A stretch of DNA of 64,000 nt from positions 175,802-239,801 of the forward strand of contig NZ_CAADHO010000010.1 in NCBI RefSeq assembly GCF_900699765.1. Direction: 5' to 3'. The stretch is from Desulfoluna butyratoxydans. Its GTDB lineage: Bacteria; Desulfobacterota; Desulfobacteria; Desulfobacterales; Desulfolunaceae. Of the stretch, positions 15,410-24,373 are shown piece after piece. The number at the start of each line of letters is the position of its first letter. The first letter of the stretch is position 1. The position numbers were made by a program, and so were the translations under genes. The notes below the pieces were generated by a model. It had not been told where the DNA came from. It worked only from the letters and a program-made list of their open reading frames with translations, and searched no databases.

Positions 15410-16639
15410 ATGGTCGTGATATGTGAAGAGTGCGGGAAGATTTACCATCTGGACCCCGGAAAACTGATGAACCACATCAAGACTCCGGATGGCATCAAGA
15501 TCAAATGCAAAGTGTGTGAACACATCATCACCATCCGTCCCCCCGGGGAAGAAGATGTCGCTGTCGGAGAGGGCTCCGGGCCTATTCAGTCCGTGCCTGT
15601 CAGCGAAAATTCCCCTGAGCCGGACGCGGCTCCTGCACCCCCGGCCACCCCCCCCCTGAAGGTCGTCTCCAAGAACTCAGACCCCGAAGAGAAAACGGCG
15701 GACGGTCCCCGCGTGGCCCGAAAGAAAAAGACCTCCTACAAGGGGTTCGGCCTGCGGACCAAGATGTTTTTTCTCTTTTTCGGGATTCCCATTTTGCTGT
15801 TCATCGGCAGCAGCGCCTTTACCCAGTACCAGATGCTCACCCTGGCCAACAGCATCACCGGCGAGAGCACCGACGTGGTGCGCCAGATGGCCGAGGAGAT
15901 CATCGTCAACAAGGCCAAAAGCGTGGCCTCCCAGTGCTCCATTTTCCTTCGAAACAACCCGGATCTGAACAAAGACGATTTTTACTATGATTTCGATATG
16001 CGGGATATCGCGGTTCAGGATGTCGGCACCGAAGGGTTTACGGCCCTGATCGAGATCCCCGCCCCGGATCAGGATGAAGAGACGGGCTACCGCATCTGGT
16101 GCCACCGCAACGAGTCCTACCTGGGCAAGCCTCTTCTAAGCAAGATGAAGGAGGAGCTTGGCCTGGGCTATCAGAGTTTTGAAGAGGTGTTCAAGGCCAT
16201 GAAGGGTGGCCGGGGCATCAAGGGGTACTACCGAACGGTCAGTGCGGACAACACGGAAAAAGAGAAGTTCATGGCCGTGGAGCCCATTGAGCAGACCCCC
16301 TACCTGATTTTGAGCACCACCTTCATTGAAGACTTTACCGGGCCCATTCAGCTCATCGAAAAGAGTGCCACCGGGCTCACCGAGGCCACCCAGAAGATGA
16401 CCATAGGGTTCATCGCTGTGGTCATCCTTTTCATCGGCCTCTCCATCATGATTTACGGCTACCGGCTCACCTCCAATATCCAGATGCTGACGGATGCGGC
16501 GGACCGGATCAGCGTCGGCGAGCTTGATGTGGTCATCGATATCAAATCCCGTGATGAGATCGGCAGTCTGGCCGAGGCGGTGACGCGCATGCAGGACAGT
16601 TTGCGATTTTCCATTGAACGGCTCCGCAAAAAGCGGTAG
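15410..16639 (+). CDS. Zinc-ribbon, Cache-like, HAMP membrane sensor
   Basis: A 409-residue inner-membrane protein. Residues 1-45 form an MJ0042-type zinc ribbon (CEECGKIYHL and KCKVCEHIIT, two CxxC pairs); 60-110 is a Pro/Ala-rich linker; TM1 at about 117-138; an extracytoplasmic Cache-like domain at about 140-320 (ends PIEQTPYLILSTTFIEDF); TM2 at about 325-348; HAMP at about 350-402 (YRLTSNIQMLTDAADRISVGELDVVI, DEIGSLAEAVTRMQDSL). The protein stops right after HAMP, so no kinase, cyclase or methyl-accepting domain is attached. The output must pass to a separate partner, presumably a cluster product. Confidence 0.8.
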   Translation: MVVICEECGKIYHLDPGKLMNHIKTPDGIKIKCKVCEHIITIRPPGEEDVAVGEGSGPIQSVPVSENSPEPDAAPAPPATPPLKVVSKNSDPEEKTADGPRVARKKKTSYKGFGLRTKMFFLFFGIPILLFIGSSAFTQYQMLTLANSITGESTDVVRQMAEEIIVNKAKSVASQCSIFLRNNPDLNKDDFYYDFDMRDIAVQDVGTEGFTALIEIPAPDQDEETGYRIWCHRNESYLGKPLLSKMKEELGLGYQSFEEVFKAMKGGRGIKGYYRTVSADNTEKEKFMAVEPIEQTPYLILSTTFIEDFTGPIQLIEKSATGLTEATQKMTIGFIAVVILFIGLSIMIYGYRLTSNIQMLTDAADRISVGELDVVIDIKSRDEIGSLAEAVTRMQDSLRFSIERLRKKR

Positions 16640-16801
16640 CGTTTCCATACGGGTGTTATCAGCGGGAGCAGAGACCAGGCGGAGAACGGCTGTTTTTCCA
16701 CGTCACCTGAGATGCTCCCGTTTGTGTTGATGCGGGCAGCGTCCCGTGATTGCAGCCGTCACGGACGGCAAGACTGTTTGTCCAACCAGTGAGATTGATC
16801 T

Positions 16802-17806
16802 ATGATAGTCATTCCCAGAGAGACCCCTGTGGTCAGCAACCTGCACACCGGTTACATACGTATCAGGCGGTTTGTCGATCATTTTCGAAACGCTTTGCCC
16901 TCGGGCTGTGTCATCATGCGGGCCCCCGCATCGGAAGGCGTGGTTTTTTTTGATCAGGGGGCGTTGATCAACGCCCATACCTGCATCGACGGCCGGGACC
17001 GGGATCGTCAACCGGCCCTTGATGAGCTGCTGCGCATGGCCGATGAGGCCCGGCACACCCTCTCGGTCTTCGAGATCCCGGACGAGAGCATCGGGTACTG
17101 GGCCAACCTCAATGAGGCGGCGTTGATCCACAAAAACCTGACCTCCTCCACCGTGGACCTGGAGGCGCTCATGAAAAAGATCACCCAGGACCGGTTCACC
17201 GGACTCATCGAGGTGCTGAACCCTTCGGGGAAGGCAGACCAGGTGCATGTCATCATGGGGGAGATCGCCGGCGCGGTGCTGGGCAAGAGCGGCGGGATCC
17301 TCAGGGACCCGAACCAGGAGCTGGGGCGCATCATGGCCAACGCCAAAAACAGCCGCACCCGTATTGCCATCAAGCGGGTTCAGCTGGAGACCCATCGGCT
17401 CAGTGACGATTGTCTCAAGGAGAGGGCGCCTCTCTCCGGCGAGGGCAAAGGGGGACAGGGTCAGAATGCCGTGGAGATGCTGGAGGTACTTCTGGGGGTT
17501 TTTGAGCAGACCTATACCGGGGGGAAGGAACAGCCCGATCCGTTTGATACGGTGCTGAAACGGAAATTCCTCGAAAAAGTATCCCGGTATGAGTTCCTGG
17601 ATCCGTTTACCGAGGAGTTCAGCTACCAGGGTGGCTCCATTACCTACACGGGAACCGATAAGGTCCAGCGAGTCGTGGCGGCGGTGACCGAGTGCCTTCG
17701 GGAGCTGGCCCTGGAGCGTGGGCTCGGCATGGAGCTTCAGCAGAACCTGAAAACCTGGCGCCAGCAGTATCATCAGGAGATCGATACGTTTAAAGCGGTT
17801 GTCTGA
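16802..17806 (+). CDS. DUF4388-like protein of unknown function
   Basis: A 334-residue soluble protein. Two segments show the DUF4388-like pattern of short beta strands: residues about 10-70 (GYIRIRRFVDHFRNALPSGCVIMRA, GVVFFDQGALINAHTC) and about 115-190 (LEALMKKITQDRFTGLIEVLNPSGKADQVHVIMGEIAGAVLG). The C-terminal 120 residues are helical and resemble no family I know. It is not membrane-bound. It lies between the HAMP sensor and the response regulator and shares the DUF4388 theme, so it is probably an intracellular relay component. Confidence 0.7.
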   Translation: MIVIPRETPVVSNLHTGYIRIRRFVDHFRNALPSGCVIMRAPASEGVVFFDQGALINAHTCIDGRDRDRQPALDELLRMADEARHTLSVFEIPDESIGYWANLNEAALIHKNLTSSTVDLEALMKKITQDRFTGLIEVLNPSGKADQVHVIMGEIAGAVLGKSGGILRDPNQELGRIMANAKNSRTRIAIKRVQLETHRLSDDCLKERAPLSGEGKGGQGQNAVEMLEVLLGVFEQTYTGGKEQPDPFDTVLKRKFLEKVSRYEFLDPFTEEFSYQGGSITYTGTDKVQRVVAAVTECLRELALERGLGMELQQNLKTWRQQYHQEIDTFKAVV

Positions 17807-17891
17807 CGCCTTATTCCTTTGAGTGCCCGACGCCGGTATCTTTTTTATCCCTGCCCCATGGGGGGCGGGGGAAACACAGGATGGTCACACC

Positions 17892-18929
17892 ATGGTCAGA
17901 CAGATTCTCGTCGTGGACGACAACCAGCCTTTTCTCAATCTCATCCACAAGCTGTTTTCCAAGCTGAAGGATCGGTATGCGGTCCTCACCTGCACCGACG
18001 GCGGGGAGGCCGTCGAGCTCTTGAAGCGGCGTCCCATTGCCCTTGTGGTGACGGATCTTCAGATGCCCAATGTCGACGGATACGGGCTCCTGGAAAAAAT
18101 CCGGCGATTTTTTCCCGATGTCCCCGCCATTGTCGTCACCAGTTTCGATAAGCCCAAAACCCGCGAGGCCGTCATGCGTTACGGAGCGCGGGCGTATTTT
18201 ACCAAGCCGCTGGTTGTTGAGGATCTGGTCCGGACCATTGACCAGATCTTCAAGGAGCAGGCCGGGGGCGGCACCCTGAAAAATGCCTCCCTGGAGATGT
18301 TCCTGCAGCTCATCGAGATGGAAGCCAAGACCTGTACCATTCGGGTAGTCAACGAAATGACGGGCACCCAGGGCGTTCTTTTTTTCCGTGACGGGGATAT
18401 CCTCAATGCACGCTACGGCCCCATGACGGGCAACAAGGCAGCCTATCGTGTCCTGGGATGGGAACGGGTAACCCTTCTCATTGAAAATTCCTGTGTTCTC
18501 ACCCGGAAAGGGATCCAGGGAGAGCTCCAGGCGATTCTGCTGGACGCCATGCGGTTAAAGGATGAGATGGGAAGCGGCTCGCCGGGCCAGGTCGCTGAGC
18601 AAGGGGGGGATGCATCCTCCGGTGACCCTGTGGATGGGGCCCGCGGCGGATCCCCGGATGAACTGGAGCGCCTTGCGGAGCTGGTTGTCAAGGCAAGCGG
18701 CAACCCGGATGCCGTGGAGGCCGCGGCCTGGGCGCCGGAGCTGGCGGATAAAATGGCCGCTTTGCAGATGTTCGGAAACATCCTGGGGGCCGGGCCCCTC
18801 AAGGCTGTGTTGAGCAATCGGGAAACCGATCAGCGAATGGTGGTGATGGGTGCCGGGGTCCCGGCCCGGCTGGTGGTGGGAGCAAAGGTCCAGAAAGAAT
18901 CATTAATTGACGCTGTACTGGACGTGTGA
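17892..18929 (+). CDS. Response regulator with DUF4388-like output
   Basis: The 345-residue product starts with a receiver domain: ILVVDDN (acidic pair), phospho-acceptor aspartate in VVTDLQMPNVDGYG near residue 58, TS in VVTSFD and lysine in YFTKPL. A DUF4388-like domain follows (about 135-225, ASLEMFLQLIEMEAKTCTIRVV, GVLFFRDGDILNARYG), then a Gly/Asp-rich linker and a C-terminal segment (ELAERLA-like helices, GAGVPARLVVGAKV). No DNA-binding or enzymatic output is seen. ATG 17892 puts the receiver motif at the N-terminus; no cognate histidine kinase is encoded nearby. Confidence 0.85.
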   Translation: MVRQILVVDDNQPFLNLIHKLFSKLKDRYAVLTCTDGGEAVELLKRRPIALVVTDLQMPNVDGYGLLEKIRRFFPDVPAIVVTSFDKPKTREAVMRYGARAYFTKPLVVEDLVRTIDQIFKEQAGGGTLKNASLEMFLQLIEMEAKTCTIRVVNEMTGTQGVLFFRDGDILNARYGPMTGNKAAYRVLGWERVTLLIENSCVLTRKGIQGELQAILLDAMRLKDEMGSGSPGQVAEQGGDASSGDPVDGARGGSPDELERLAELVVKASGNPDAVEAAAWAPELADKMAALQMFGNILGAGPLKAVLSNRETDQRMVVMGAGVPARLVVGAKVQKESLIDAVLDV

Positions 18930-18963
18930 ATCAGATTATAATCTTTTATGTATTCAGGTGGAT

Positions 18964-19344
18964 ATGGCAAACCATTTTGATGATTTGTTCAGCATCGACG
19001 GGGTTCAGGGGGTTTTTTACATCAGCGACGCCGGAAAGCCCCTGGTTGCCGAACTTTCCGAGTCCCATGGTGGCAGCGAGCATGAGTGTCGCGAGGCCAG
19101 GGCTTTTCTTGCGGAGAAAATGCGCTGGCGCGATATGGCTCCCCTGGTGGACGGCGCCACGGAAGGGGAGATCCTGTTCGATGCCCTGCGAGTCTACTAC
19201 CGTCGAACCGTCGACGGAATCCTTTATATCCTCATGGCCCCAGGGTGCGTGGCCGCCATGGTTCGCATGACGTGCGATCTCATTTCAACCGATATGGATA
19301 AAAGTCGCAAGACACGAGGTTTTGGTCGTTTCTTTAAAATGTAG
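18964..19344 (+). CDS. Second roadblock/LC7-like small protein
   Basis: A 126-residue protein whose pattern (FDDLFSIDGVQGVFYISDAGKPLVAEL, central helix HECREARAFLAEKMRW, strands ILFDALRVYYRRTVDGILYILMAPG, terminal helix CVAAMVRMTCDLI) fits the roadblock/LC7 fold. It differs clearly from the protein at 13217. ATG 18964 has AGGTGG just upstream. It is 34 nt after the response regulator and 39 nt before the ATPase, so it is probably translated with both. It may pair with one of the MglA-type GTPases; which one cannot be told from sequence. Confidence 0.65.
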   Translation: MANHFDDLFSIDGVQGVFYISDAGKPLVAELSESHGGSEHECREARAFLAEKMRWRDMAPLVDGATEGEILFDALRVYYRRTVDGILYILMAPGCVAAMVRMTCDLISTDMDKSRKTRGFGRFFKM

Positions 19345-19383
19345 TGCACCTGACGGTGTGCGGCAAATCTGCGAGGATACGCT

Positions 19384-21765
19384 TTGGAAAAACAGCTGAA
19401 GTCTAAAATCGATACCGCCAAAGCCTACAAAAAGCACGGACTCTACGGCGAGTCCATTGCCGTTTATGTGGCGATTCTGGATGCCTACGACGGTGACCTT
19501 GACGAAGAGGTCAACGATTTTATCGGGCTGGAGCTTGATGAACTGAGGACCAAGGCGGCCGAGCTGGACGACGACGATGAGGTCATTGAGCTCAGCAGCC
19601 AGGAGCTCAGCGCCATCAAGAATTCATGGTCTGAAGACAGCGCCGATGAGATTCTGGAGAGCGCCCACGCCTTCAAAGAGCTTGGCCTGCAGAGGGAAGC
19701 CCTGGGCGAGCTGTTGAAGCTTCTCAACACCAAGTATCCGGTGGCCAAGCTGGTGCCCCAGCTTGCCGACGTCCTCATGCAGCTTCATGCCGTATCCAAA
19801 ATTCGCAAAAAGGTCCTCGAACTCATCGAGACGAACAACGTCACCCAGGAGGCGGCCGCCGATATCCTCTTCCGGTTCGGGCTGGAGATGGAAAAGCTCG
19901 AAAAGAGCGACGAGGCCATGGGCTTCTACGAAGATGTCCGCGGGCTGGATTCGGGTTACACCGGGCTGGAAGCCCAGATTGAGGGGATCAAGGGATCACG
20001 GAGCTACGAATCCCGCTACGGCTACCTTCTGGACACGGACCAGGTCAACACCGCCCAGTTGCAGAATGCCCTCAACCTTGCGCGAAAAACCGGGAAAAGC
20101 TGCGAGTCCATCCTCATTGAGGACATGTATGTGGACAAGGAAGAGCTCGGCAAATCCCTCTCCTATTATTACGAGTGCCCCTTTGTGGAGTTCGGCACCG
20201 ATATTCCCATCCCCGTGGAACTCCTGGGGAAGCTGAAGAAGAGCTTTCTTATCCAGAACAGCTGGGTGCCCCTGTCATGGGACATGACCGAAGGGGTGGT
20301 GGAAGTCCTCATCGATGACCCGAAAAACCTGGAAAAGACGGACCACATCTACAGCCTCCTCAGTGCCAAGCACATCCGTTACTCCGTGGGCGTACGGGAA
20401 GAGATCATCGAACTGATCAAGTTCTTCTACGATTCCGACCGCCATGTAGAAGAGGGGCCCGGAGAGGAAGACGGCGAATTCGACATGATGCTCGACGTGG
20501 AGTTCGAAGAGGAAGTGGACGAGATGCCGGACGATCAGGAGGCGGACCCGGCCCTCTCCGAGTCGTCGAGCCAGATCGTGAAGATGGTGGACCAGGTGAT
20601 CATCACCGCCTACCGAAAAGGGGCTTCCGATATCCATGTGGAGCCGTCCCCCCACTCCAAGAAGGTGCATATCCGATACCGCATCGACGGCGTGTGCCAG
20701 GATGTGCTCAAGGTGCCCATCTCCAACGCCATGGGGATCCTCTCCCGCCTGAAGATCATGAGTCATCTGGACATTGCCGAGCGGCGGCTTCCCCAGGACG
20801 GGAAGATCAAGTTCAAGAGAAAAGGGGTGAAGCCCTTTGAGCTGCGAGTGGCCACCCTGCCCACGGCAGGCGGGTTTGAAGATGCGGTGCTCCGTATCCT
20901 GGCAGACTCCGGAGCCATGAAAATCGATCAGATGGGGCTCAGCGAGCGCAACCTGGATATCCTGAAAAAGATTGTGGCCCAGCCTTACGGGTTGATCCTC
21001 TGCGTGGGGCCCACCGGCTCGGGAAAGACCACCACCCTCCATGCCGCCATGGCGCATATCAACAAACCCGGGATCAAGATCTGGACTGCTGAGGATCCCG
21101 TGGAAATCACCCAGCCCGGCCTGCGTCAGGTGGAGTGCAAGGCAAAGATCGGCCTGGATTTTGCCCGGGTGATGCGGGCCTTTCTCCGGGCCGATCCGGA
21201 CGTGATCATGATCGGCGAGATGCGGGATCACGAAACCGCCTCCATCGGCATCGAAGCGTCCCTCACCGGCCACCTGGTCCTCTCCACCCTTCATACCAAC
21301 AGCGCTCCGGAGACGGTGACGCGGCTCCTGGACATGGGGCTCAACCCCCTGAACTTTTCCGATGCGTTCCAGGGAGTCCTGGCCCAGCGCCTGGTCCGAA
21401 GGCTCTGCACCAACTGCAGAGACGAGTACACCCCGGACCGGGACGAGTTCGACCGCATCGTGGAACTCTACGGCAAGGAGGCCTTTGAGAGCACCGGGAT
21501 CCGGTATTCCTCGGACATGCGCCTTTTCAAACCCGTGGGGTGCTCGGTCTGCTCCGGTTCCGGCTATAAGGGCCGGGTTGCCATCCATGAACTGATGTAC
21601 GGCTCTTCCGAGGTGAAGCAGATGATCAAGCGGGCCGCTCACACCGATGAGCTGTTTCGCGTGGCCGCAGAGCAGGGGATGACGACGTTGATCCAGGACG
21701 GCCTCGTCAAGGCCCTGGACGGCGTTACCGATGTCGCGGAGATCCGTCGGGTGTGCGTCAGTTGA
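19384..21765 (+). CDS. PilB/GspE-type secretion ATPase with TPR-like extension
   Basis: A 793-residue AAA-like ATPase of the type II secretion/type IV pilus assembly family. Residues 1-200 are a TPR-like extension not usual in PilB/GspE; 209-340 is an MshEN-like module (RYGYLLDTDQVNTAQLQNAL, ESILIEDMYVDKEELGKSL) known in relatives to bind c-di-GMP; the ATPase core shows GASDIHVEP, Walker A GPTGSGKTTT (about 541), Walker B region DPDVIMIGEMRD and STLHTN, and a C-terminal zinc site (CTNC, CSVC). Start TTG 19384 is supported by GAGGA at 19373-19377. No pilin, PilC, PilM-Q or secretin gene is in the window. Confidence 0.9.
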   Translation: MEKQLKSKIDTAKAYKKHGLYGESIAVYVAILDAYDGDLDEEVNDFIGLELDELRTKAAELDDDDEVIELSSQELSAIKNSWSEDSADEILESAHAFKELGLQREALGELLKLLNTKYPVAKLVPQLADVLMQLHAVSKIRKKVLELIETNNVTQEAAADILFRFGLEMEKLEKSDEAMGFYEDVRGLDSGYTGLEAQIEGIKGSRSYESRYGYLLDTDQVNTAQLQNALNLARKTGKSCESILIEDMYVDKEELGKSLSYYYECPFVEFGTDIPIPVELLGKLKKSFLIQNSWVPLSWDMTEGVVEVLIDDPKNLEKTDHIYSLLSAKHIRYSVGVREEIIELIKFFYDSDRHVEEGPGEEDGEFDMMLDVEFEEEVDEMPDDQEADPALSESSSQIVKMVDQVIITAYRKGASDIHVEPSPHSKKVHIRYRIDGVCQDVLKVPISNAMGILSRLKIMSHLDIAERRLPQDGKIKFKRKGVKPFELRVATLPTAGGFEDAVLRILADSGAMKIDQMGLSERNLDILKKIVAQPYGLILCVGPTGSGKTTTLHAAMAHINKPGIKIWTAEDPVEITQPGLRQVECKAKIGLDFARVMRAFLRADPDVIMIGEMRDHETASIGIEASLTGHLVLSTLHTNSAPETVTRLLDMGLNPLNFSDAFQGVLAQRLVRRLCTNCRDEYTPDRDEFDRIVELYGKEAFESTGIRYSSDMRLFKPVGCSVCSGSGYKGRVAIHELMYGSSEVKQMIKRAAHTDELFRVAAEQGMTTLIQDGLVKALDGVTDVAEIRRVCVS

Positions 21766-21878
21766 CAGCAGATGCCGGAATTCAAAGAAGGGCGATGGGG
21801 CCGCGACGATGACGCAGGCCCTGCGGGCGAGTGTTCACGAGCCTCGGGTTTTCGACCCTCCAAATAAAAGGCAAGGCA

Positions 21879-22346
21879 ATGGCAGAAAAAATATTTCTCG
21901 GAACCAGCACCACGGCAACCTTTGTGTGCCCCGTATGCGAGCGCTCGCGGACCACGGACATCTCCAAGCTCCTGACCGCCAAGGCGCAGCTCAGGATCAA
22001 GTGCACCTGCAAATGCGGCCATGTCTTTCCCGTGGTGATCGAGCGGCGAAAGTACTATCGCAAATCCCTCGAATTGTCAGGGGTAGCCTTCGGTTCCGAT
22101 GACGGCCGAAAATTTATCATGACCGTCAAAGACCTGTCCCGGTCCGGGTGTAGGATCCGGGTCAACACGGCTTTTCCCTTTGCCATTGAAGACATTATCC
22201 ACGTGGAGTTCAACCTCGACGACAAAGATCGGTCATTCATCAGCAAAACGGCGGTGGTCCGAAGCATCAACGGCCCGTTCCTGGGCCTTGAATTCACCGA
22301 AATAGAAAAATACGACAAAATCGGCCAGTATCTTATGTTTTCATGA
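21879..22346 (+). CDS. Zinc-ribbon PilZ protein, copy 1
   Basis: A 155-residue protein. Residues 15-50 contain cysteine pairs (CPVCERSRTTDI and CTCKCGHVF) resembling a zinc ribbon; residues about 55-155 are a PilZ domain with RKYYR (RxxxR) and DLSRSG (DxSxxG), both c-di-GMP contacts. ATG 21879 is used; the frame is open to 21831. It follows the secretion ATPase by 113 bp and is 26 bp before a paralogue of equal length, suggesting duplication. Likely a c-di-GMP receptor acting on the ATPase or GTPase module. Confidence 0.85.
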   Translation: MAEKIFLGTSTTATFVCPVCERSRTTDISKLLTAKAQLRIKCTCKCGHVFPVVIERRKYYRKSLELSGVAFGSDDGRKFIMTVKDLSRSGCRIRVNTAFPFAIEDIIHVEFNLDDKDRSFISKTAVVRSINGPFLGLEFTEIEKYDKIGQYLMFS

Positions 22347-22372
22347 TTTCCGGCCGGTGAGGACGGGAAACC

Positions 22373-22840
22373 ATGCTTGCTACGATTCTTGTGAAAGAAG
22401 ATTTCCAGGCGTTTATCACCTGCCCATCGTGTCACCGGGTGAAGGAACAGGATGTCTCCACCTTCATGGGGGTCCAGAGTCATGTAAAGATCCGGTGTCG
22501 GTGCACCTGCGGCCACAGCTTTCATGTGCAGCTCGAACGGCGGCAGTTTGTGCGCAAGGATGTCGAGCTGCCGGTGGTCTGCAAGATCCAGGAGCGGGGA
22601 TACAACCTGTCGGGAACGGTGACGGACATCTCCCAGTCGGGGCTGAGGGTTCGGCTGGTGACCTCGGTGCCTCTGGAGGTGGGGATGCGGGTGGAGCTGG
22701 CGTTTCACCTGGACGACAGGGAGCACTCCCTCATTGAAAAGTACGGCACCATCCGCAGCATCAGCGATCTGGAGGTGGGCATGGCCTTCGACACCACCCA
22801 GCACTACGGTAAGCTGGGACTTTATATCGAGTTTCATTAA
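22373..22840 (+). CDS. Zinc-ribbon PilZ protein, copy 2
   Basis: A 155-residue paralogue of the preceding gene with the same layout: cysteine pairs CPSC and CRCTCGHSF, then PilZ with RQFVR and DISQSG. The C-terminal part (GMAFDTTQHYGKLGLYIEF) parallels GLEFTEIEKYDKIGQYLMF of copy 1. It is the last gene of the signalling run, followed within 25 bp by an intrinsic terminator. Confidence 0.85.
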   Translation: MLATILVKEDFQAFITCPSCHRVKEQDVSTFMGVQSHVKIRCRCTCGHSFHVQLERRQFVRKDVELPVVCKIQERGYNLSGTVTDISQSGLRVRLVTSVPLEVGMRVELAFHLDDREHSLIEKYGTIRSISDLEVGMAFDTTQHYGKLGLYIEFH

Positions 22841-22864
22841 AATCCCGTAAGCCCTTAAACCAGC

Positions 22865-22915
22865 AAAGCCCCTCAAAGACGGAAACTCGTTTCCGTCCGA
22901 GGGGCTTTTGTTTTT
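22865..22915 (+). terminator. Terminator closing the signalling cluster
   Basis: AAAGCCCCTC (22865-22874) pairs with GAGGGGCTTT (22899-22908) around an inner GACGGAAAC/GTTTCCGTC stem; T-rich tail to 22915. It also lies downstream of the convergent aminotransferase gene and could act in both directions. Confidence 0.85.
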
Positions 22916-22935
22916 AAAGCCGGTGCCGTACTCTT

Positions 22936-24276
22936 TTATACGGCCAGGCGGCACGCCTCATCACCGGCGGAGCCTTGGTTGGACTCCAGGTAGGCACGGA
23001 TGCTGTCGGCCACGGTCTGGAATGTCCACCGGCGTTTGTCGTCGTCGGTTTCAAGGAGGGTGATGCGGAAGCCTTTGCGGGAACAGCAGAACCCGGTGAG
23101 GGGAACCACGCAGATGCCGGTGGCGGCAAGCAGGTAGTAGACGAACCGCTTGTCCACTTCCACGTTTTCGATCTTTTCTTCGATATAGCCTCGGACGCGT
23201 TCGTTGCCGATGGCAAGGGTCTGGTCGCTGTTCAGCACGCCGTCATCAAAGAGGACGGACATGTAAAAGGCCCCTTTGGGCTTGATGACCGAGATCCCTT
23301 CCACATCTTTGAGCATGTCGTAGGCTTCGTCGGCCCGGCGGTGGAACATGTCCCGGCGCATCTCAAGGTGTCCCCGGTAGTTGGGGTGGCCCATGACCAG
23401 GGGAATGGAGTGCTGGGGTAGGCTCGTGGAGCACACCTCCAGCATCTTGGCGTTGACGATACTCTGGATGTACTGACGGAACATGGGGTAGCTGTTCTGG
23501 TTGTACACCTCAAGCCATCCGCAGCGACCGCCGGGCCAGGGGTACTCTTTGGAGATGCCGCGCAGCGCCATGCCCGGGACTTCGCCGATGACTTCGCTCA
23601 AGTGAACGGTGGAGGCGTCGTCGTAGACGATGTGGGAGTAGATTTCGTCGCAGATGATGAAGATGCGATGTCGCCGCGCAATGTCCACCATCTTTTCCAG
23701 GACCTCCCGGGGGTAGACCGCGCCGGTGGGGTTGTCCGGGTTGATGATGAGGATGCCGGCGATGGCGTCGTTGTACTTGACCTTGTTTTCCAGGTCCTCC
23801 AGGTCCGGCAGCCAGCCGTTCTCCGGGTCCAGCTCGTAGGTGAGGTGATTGTAGCCCGAGTGGGCCGCCTCGGCAGAGGAGTGGGTGGAGTAGGCGGGGG
23901 AGGGGCCGATGACCCGGGCTTCGCGTTTGAGGAACCCGAAAATCTTGGCCACGGCGTCGCCCAGTCCGTTGAAGAAGACAATGTCGTCTTTGGTGATCTG
24001 CGTGCCTCCGCGGCTGTTGACGCATTCGGCAAGGAACTGCTGGGTCTTGGAAACGCCCCGTGTGGCCACATAGCCGTAGGTGTCGTCTTGTCCCACGAGA
24101 TCGGTGATGATCTCTTTGATCCAGTGGGGGATGGACTCTCCCTTTGCCACGGGGTCTCCGATGTTTTCCCAGGTGATGTCGACGCCAAGGGCTGCCAGTT
24201 CGTTGGCCACGGCTACGATTTCACGGATTTCGTACGTGAGCTGCCCGGATCCGACATGTACAATATTTCGTCTCAT
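22936..24276 (-). CDS. PLP-dependent aminotransferase (class I/II)
   Basis: A 446-residue fold-type I aminotransferase. It shows NPDNPTGAVYP, the tyrosine in CDEIYSHIVYDD, and the PLP lysine in RGISKEYPWPGGRCGW, followed by the C-terminal arginine in GFRITLLE. The unusual SKEYPWPGGRCGW and an extended C-terminal region are typical of a subgroup of large aminotransferases of unassigned substrate; alanine or aspartate/tyrosine specificity cannot be chosen. ATG 24276 fits the conserved N-terminus; the frame runs 29 codons further upstream through a terminator hairpin and is unlikely to be coding there. Confidence 0.85.
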   Translation of the reverse strand: MRRNIVHVGSGQLTYEIREIVAVANELAALGVDITWENIGDPVAKGESIPHWIKEIITDLVGQDDTYGYVATRGVSKTQQFLAECVNSRGGTQITKDDIVFFNGLGDAVAKIFGFLKREARVIGPSPAYSTHSSAEAAHSGYNHLTYELDPENGWLPDLEDLENKVKYNDAIAGILIINPDNPTGAVYPREVLEKMVDIARRHRIFIICDEIYSHIVYDDASTVHLSEVIGEVPGMALRGISKEYPWPGGRCGWLEVYNQNSYPMFRQYIQSIVNAKMLEVCSTSLPQHSIPLVMGHPNYRGHLEMRRDMFHRRADEAYDMLKDVEGISVIKPKGAFYMSVLFDDGVLNSDQTLAIGNERVRGYIEEKIENVEVDKRFVYYLLAATGICVVPLTGFCCSRKGFRITLLETDDDKRRWTFQTVADSIRAYLESNQGSAGDEACRLAV

Positions 24277-24307
24277 TTTTTTAAAGTCTCTTCCTCTCTC
24301 AAAAACA

Positions 24308-24348
24308 AAACAGCAGAGGATCCGGGTGAACCGCATCCTCTGCTGTTT
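24308..24348 (-). terminator. Terminator of EF-G-like gene
   Basis: AAACAGCAGAGGAT (24308-24321) and ATCCTCTGCTGTTT (24335-24348) form a 14-bp stem. On the minus strand it is followed by TTTTG(T)5, giving a good intrinsic terminator. Confidence 0.8.
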
Positions 24349-24373
24349 CTTATTCAGAAACATTCAAGCGGAG

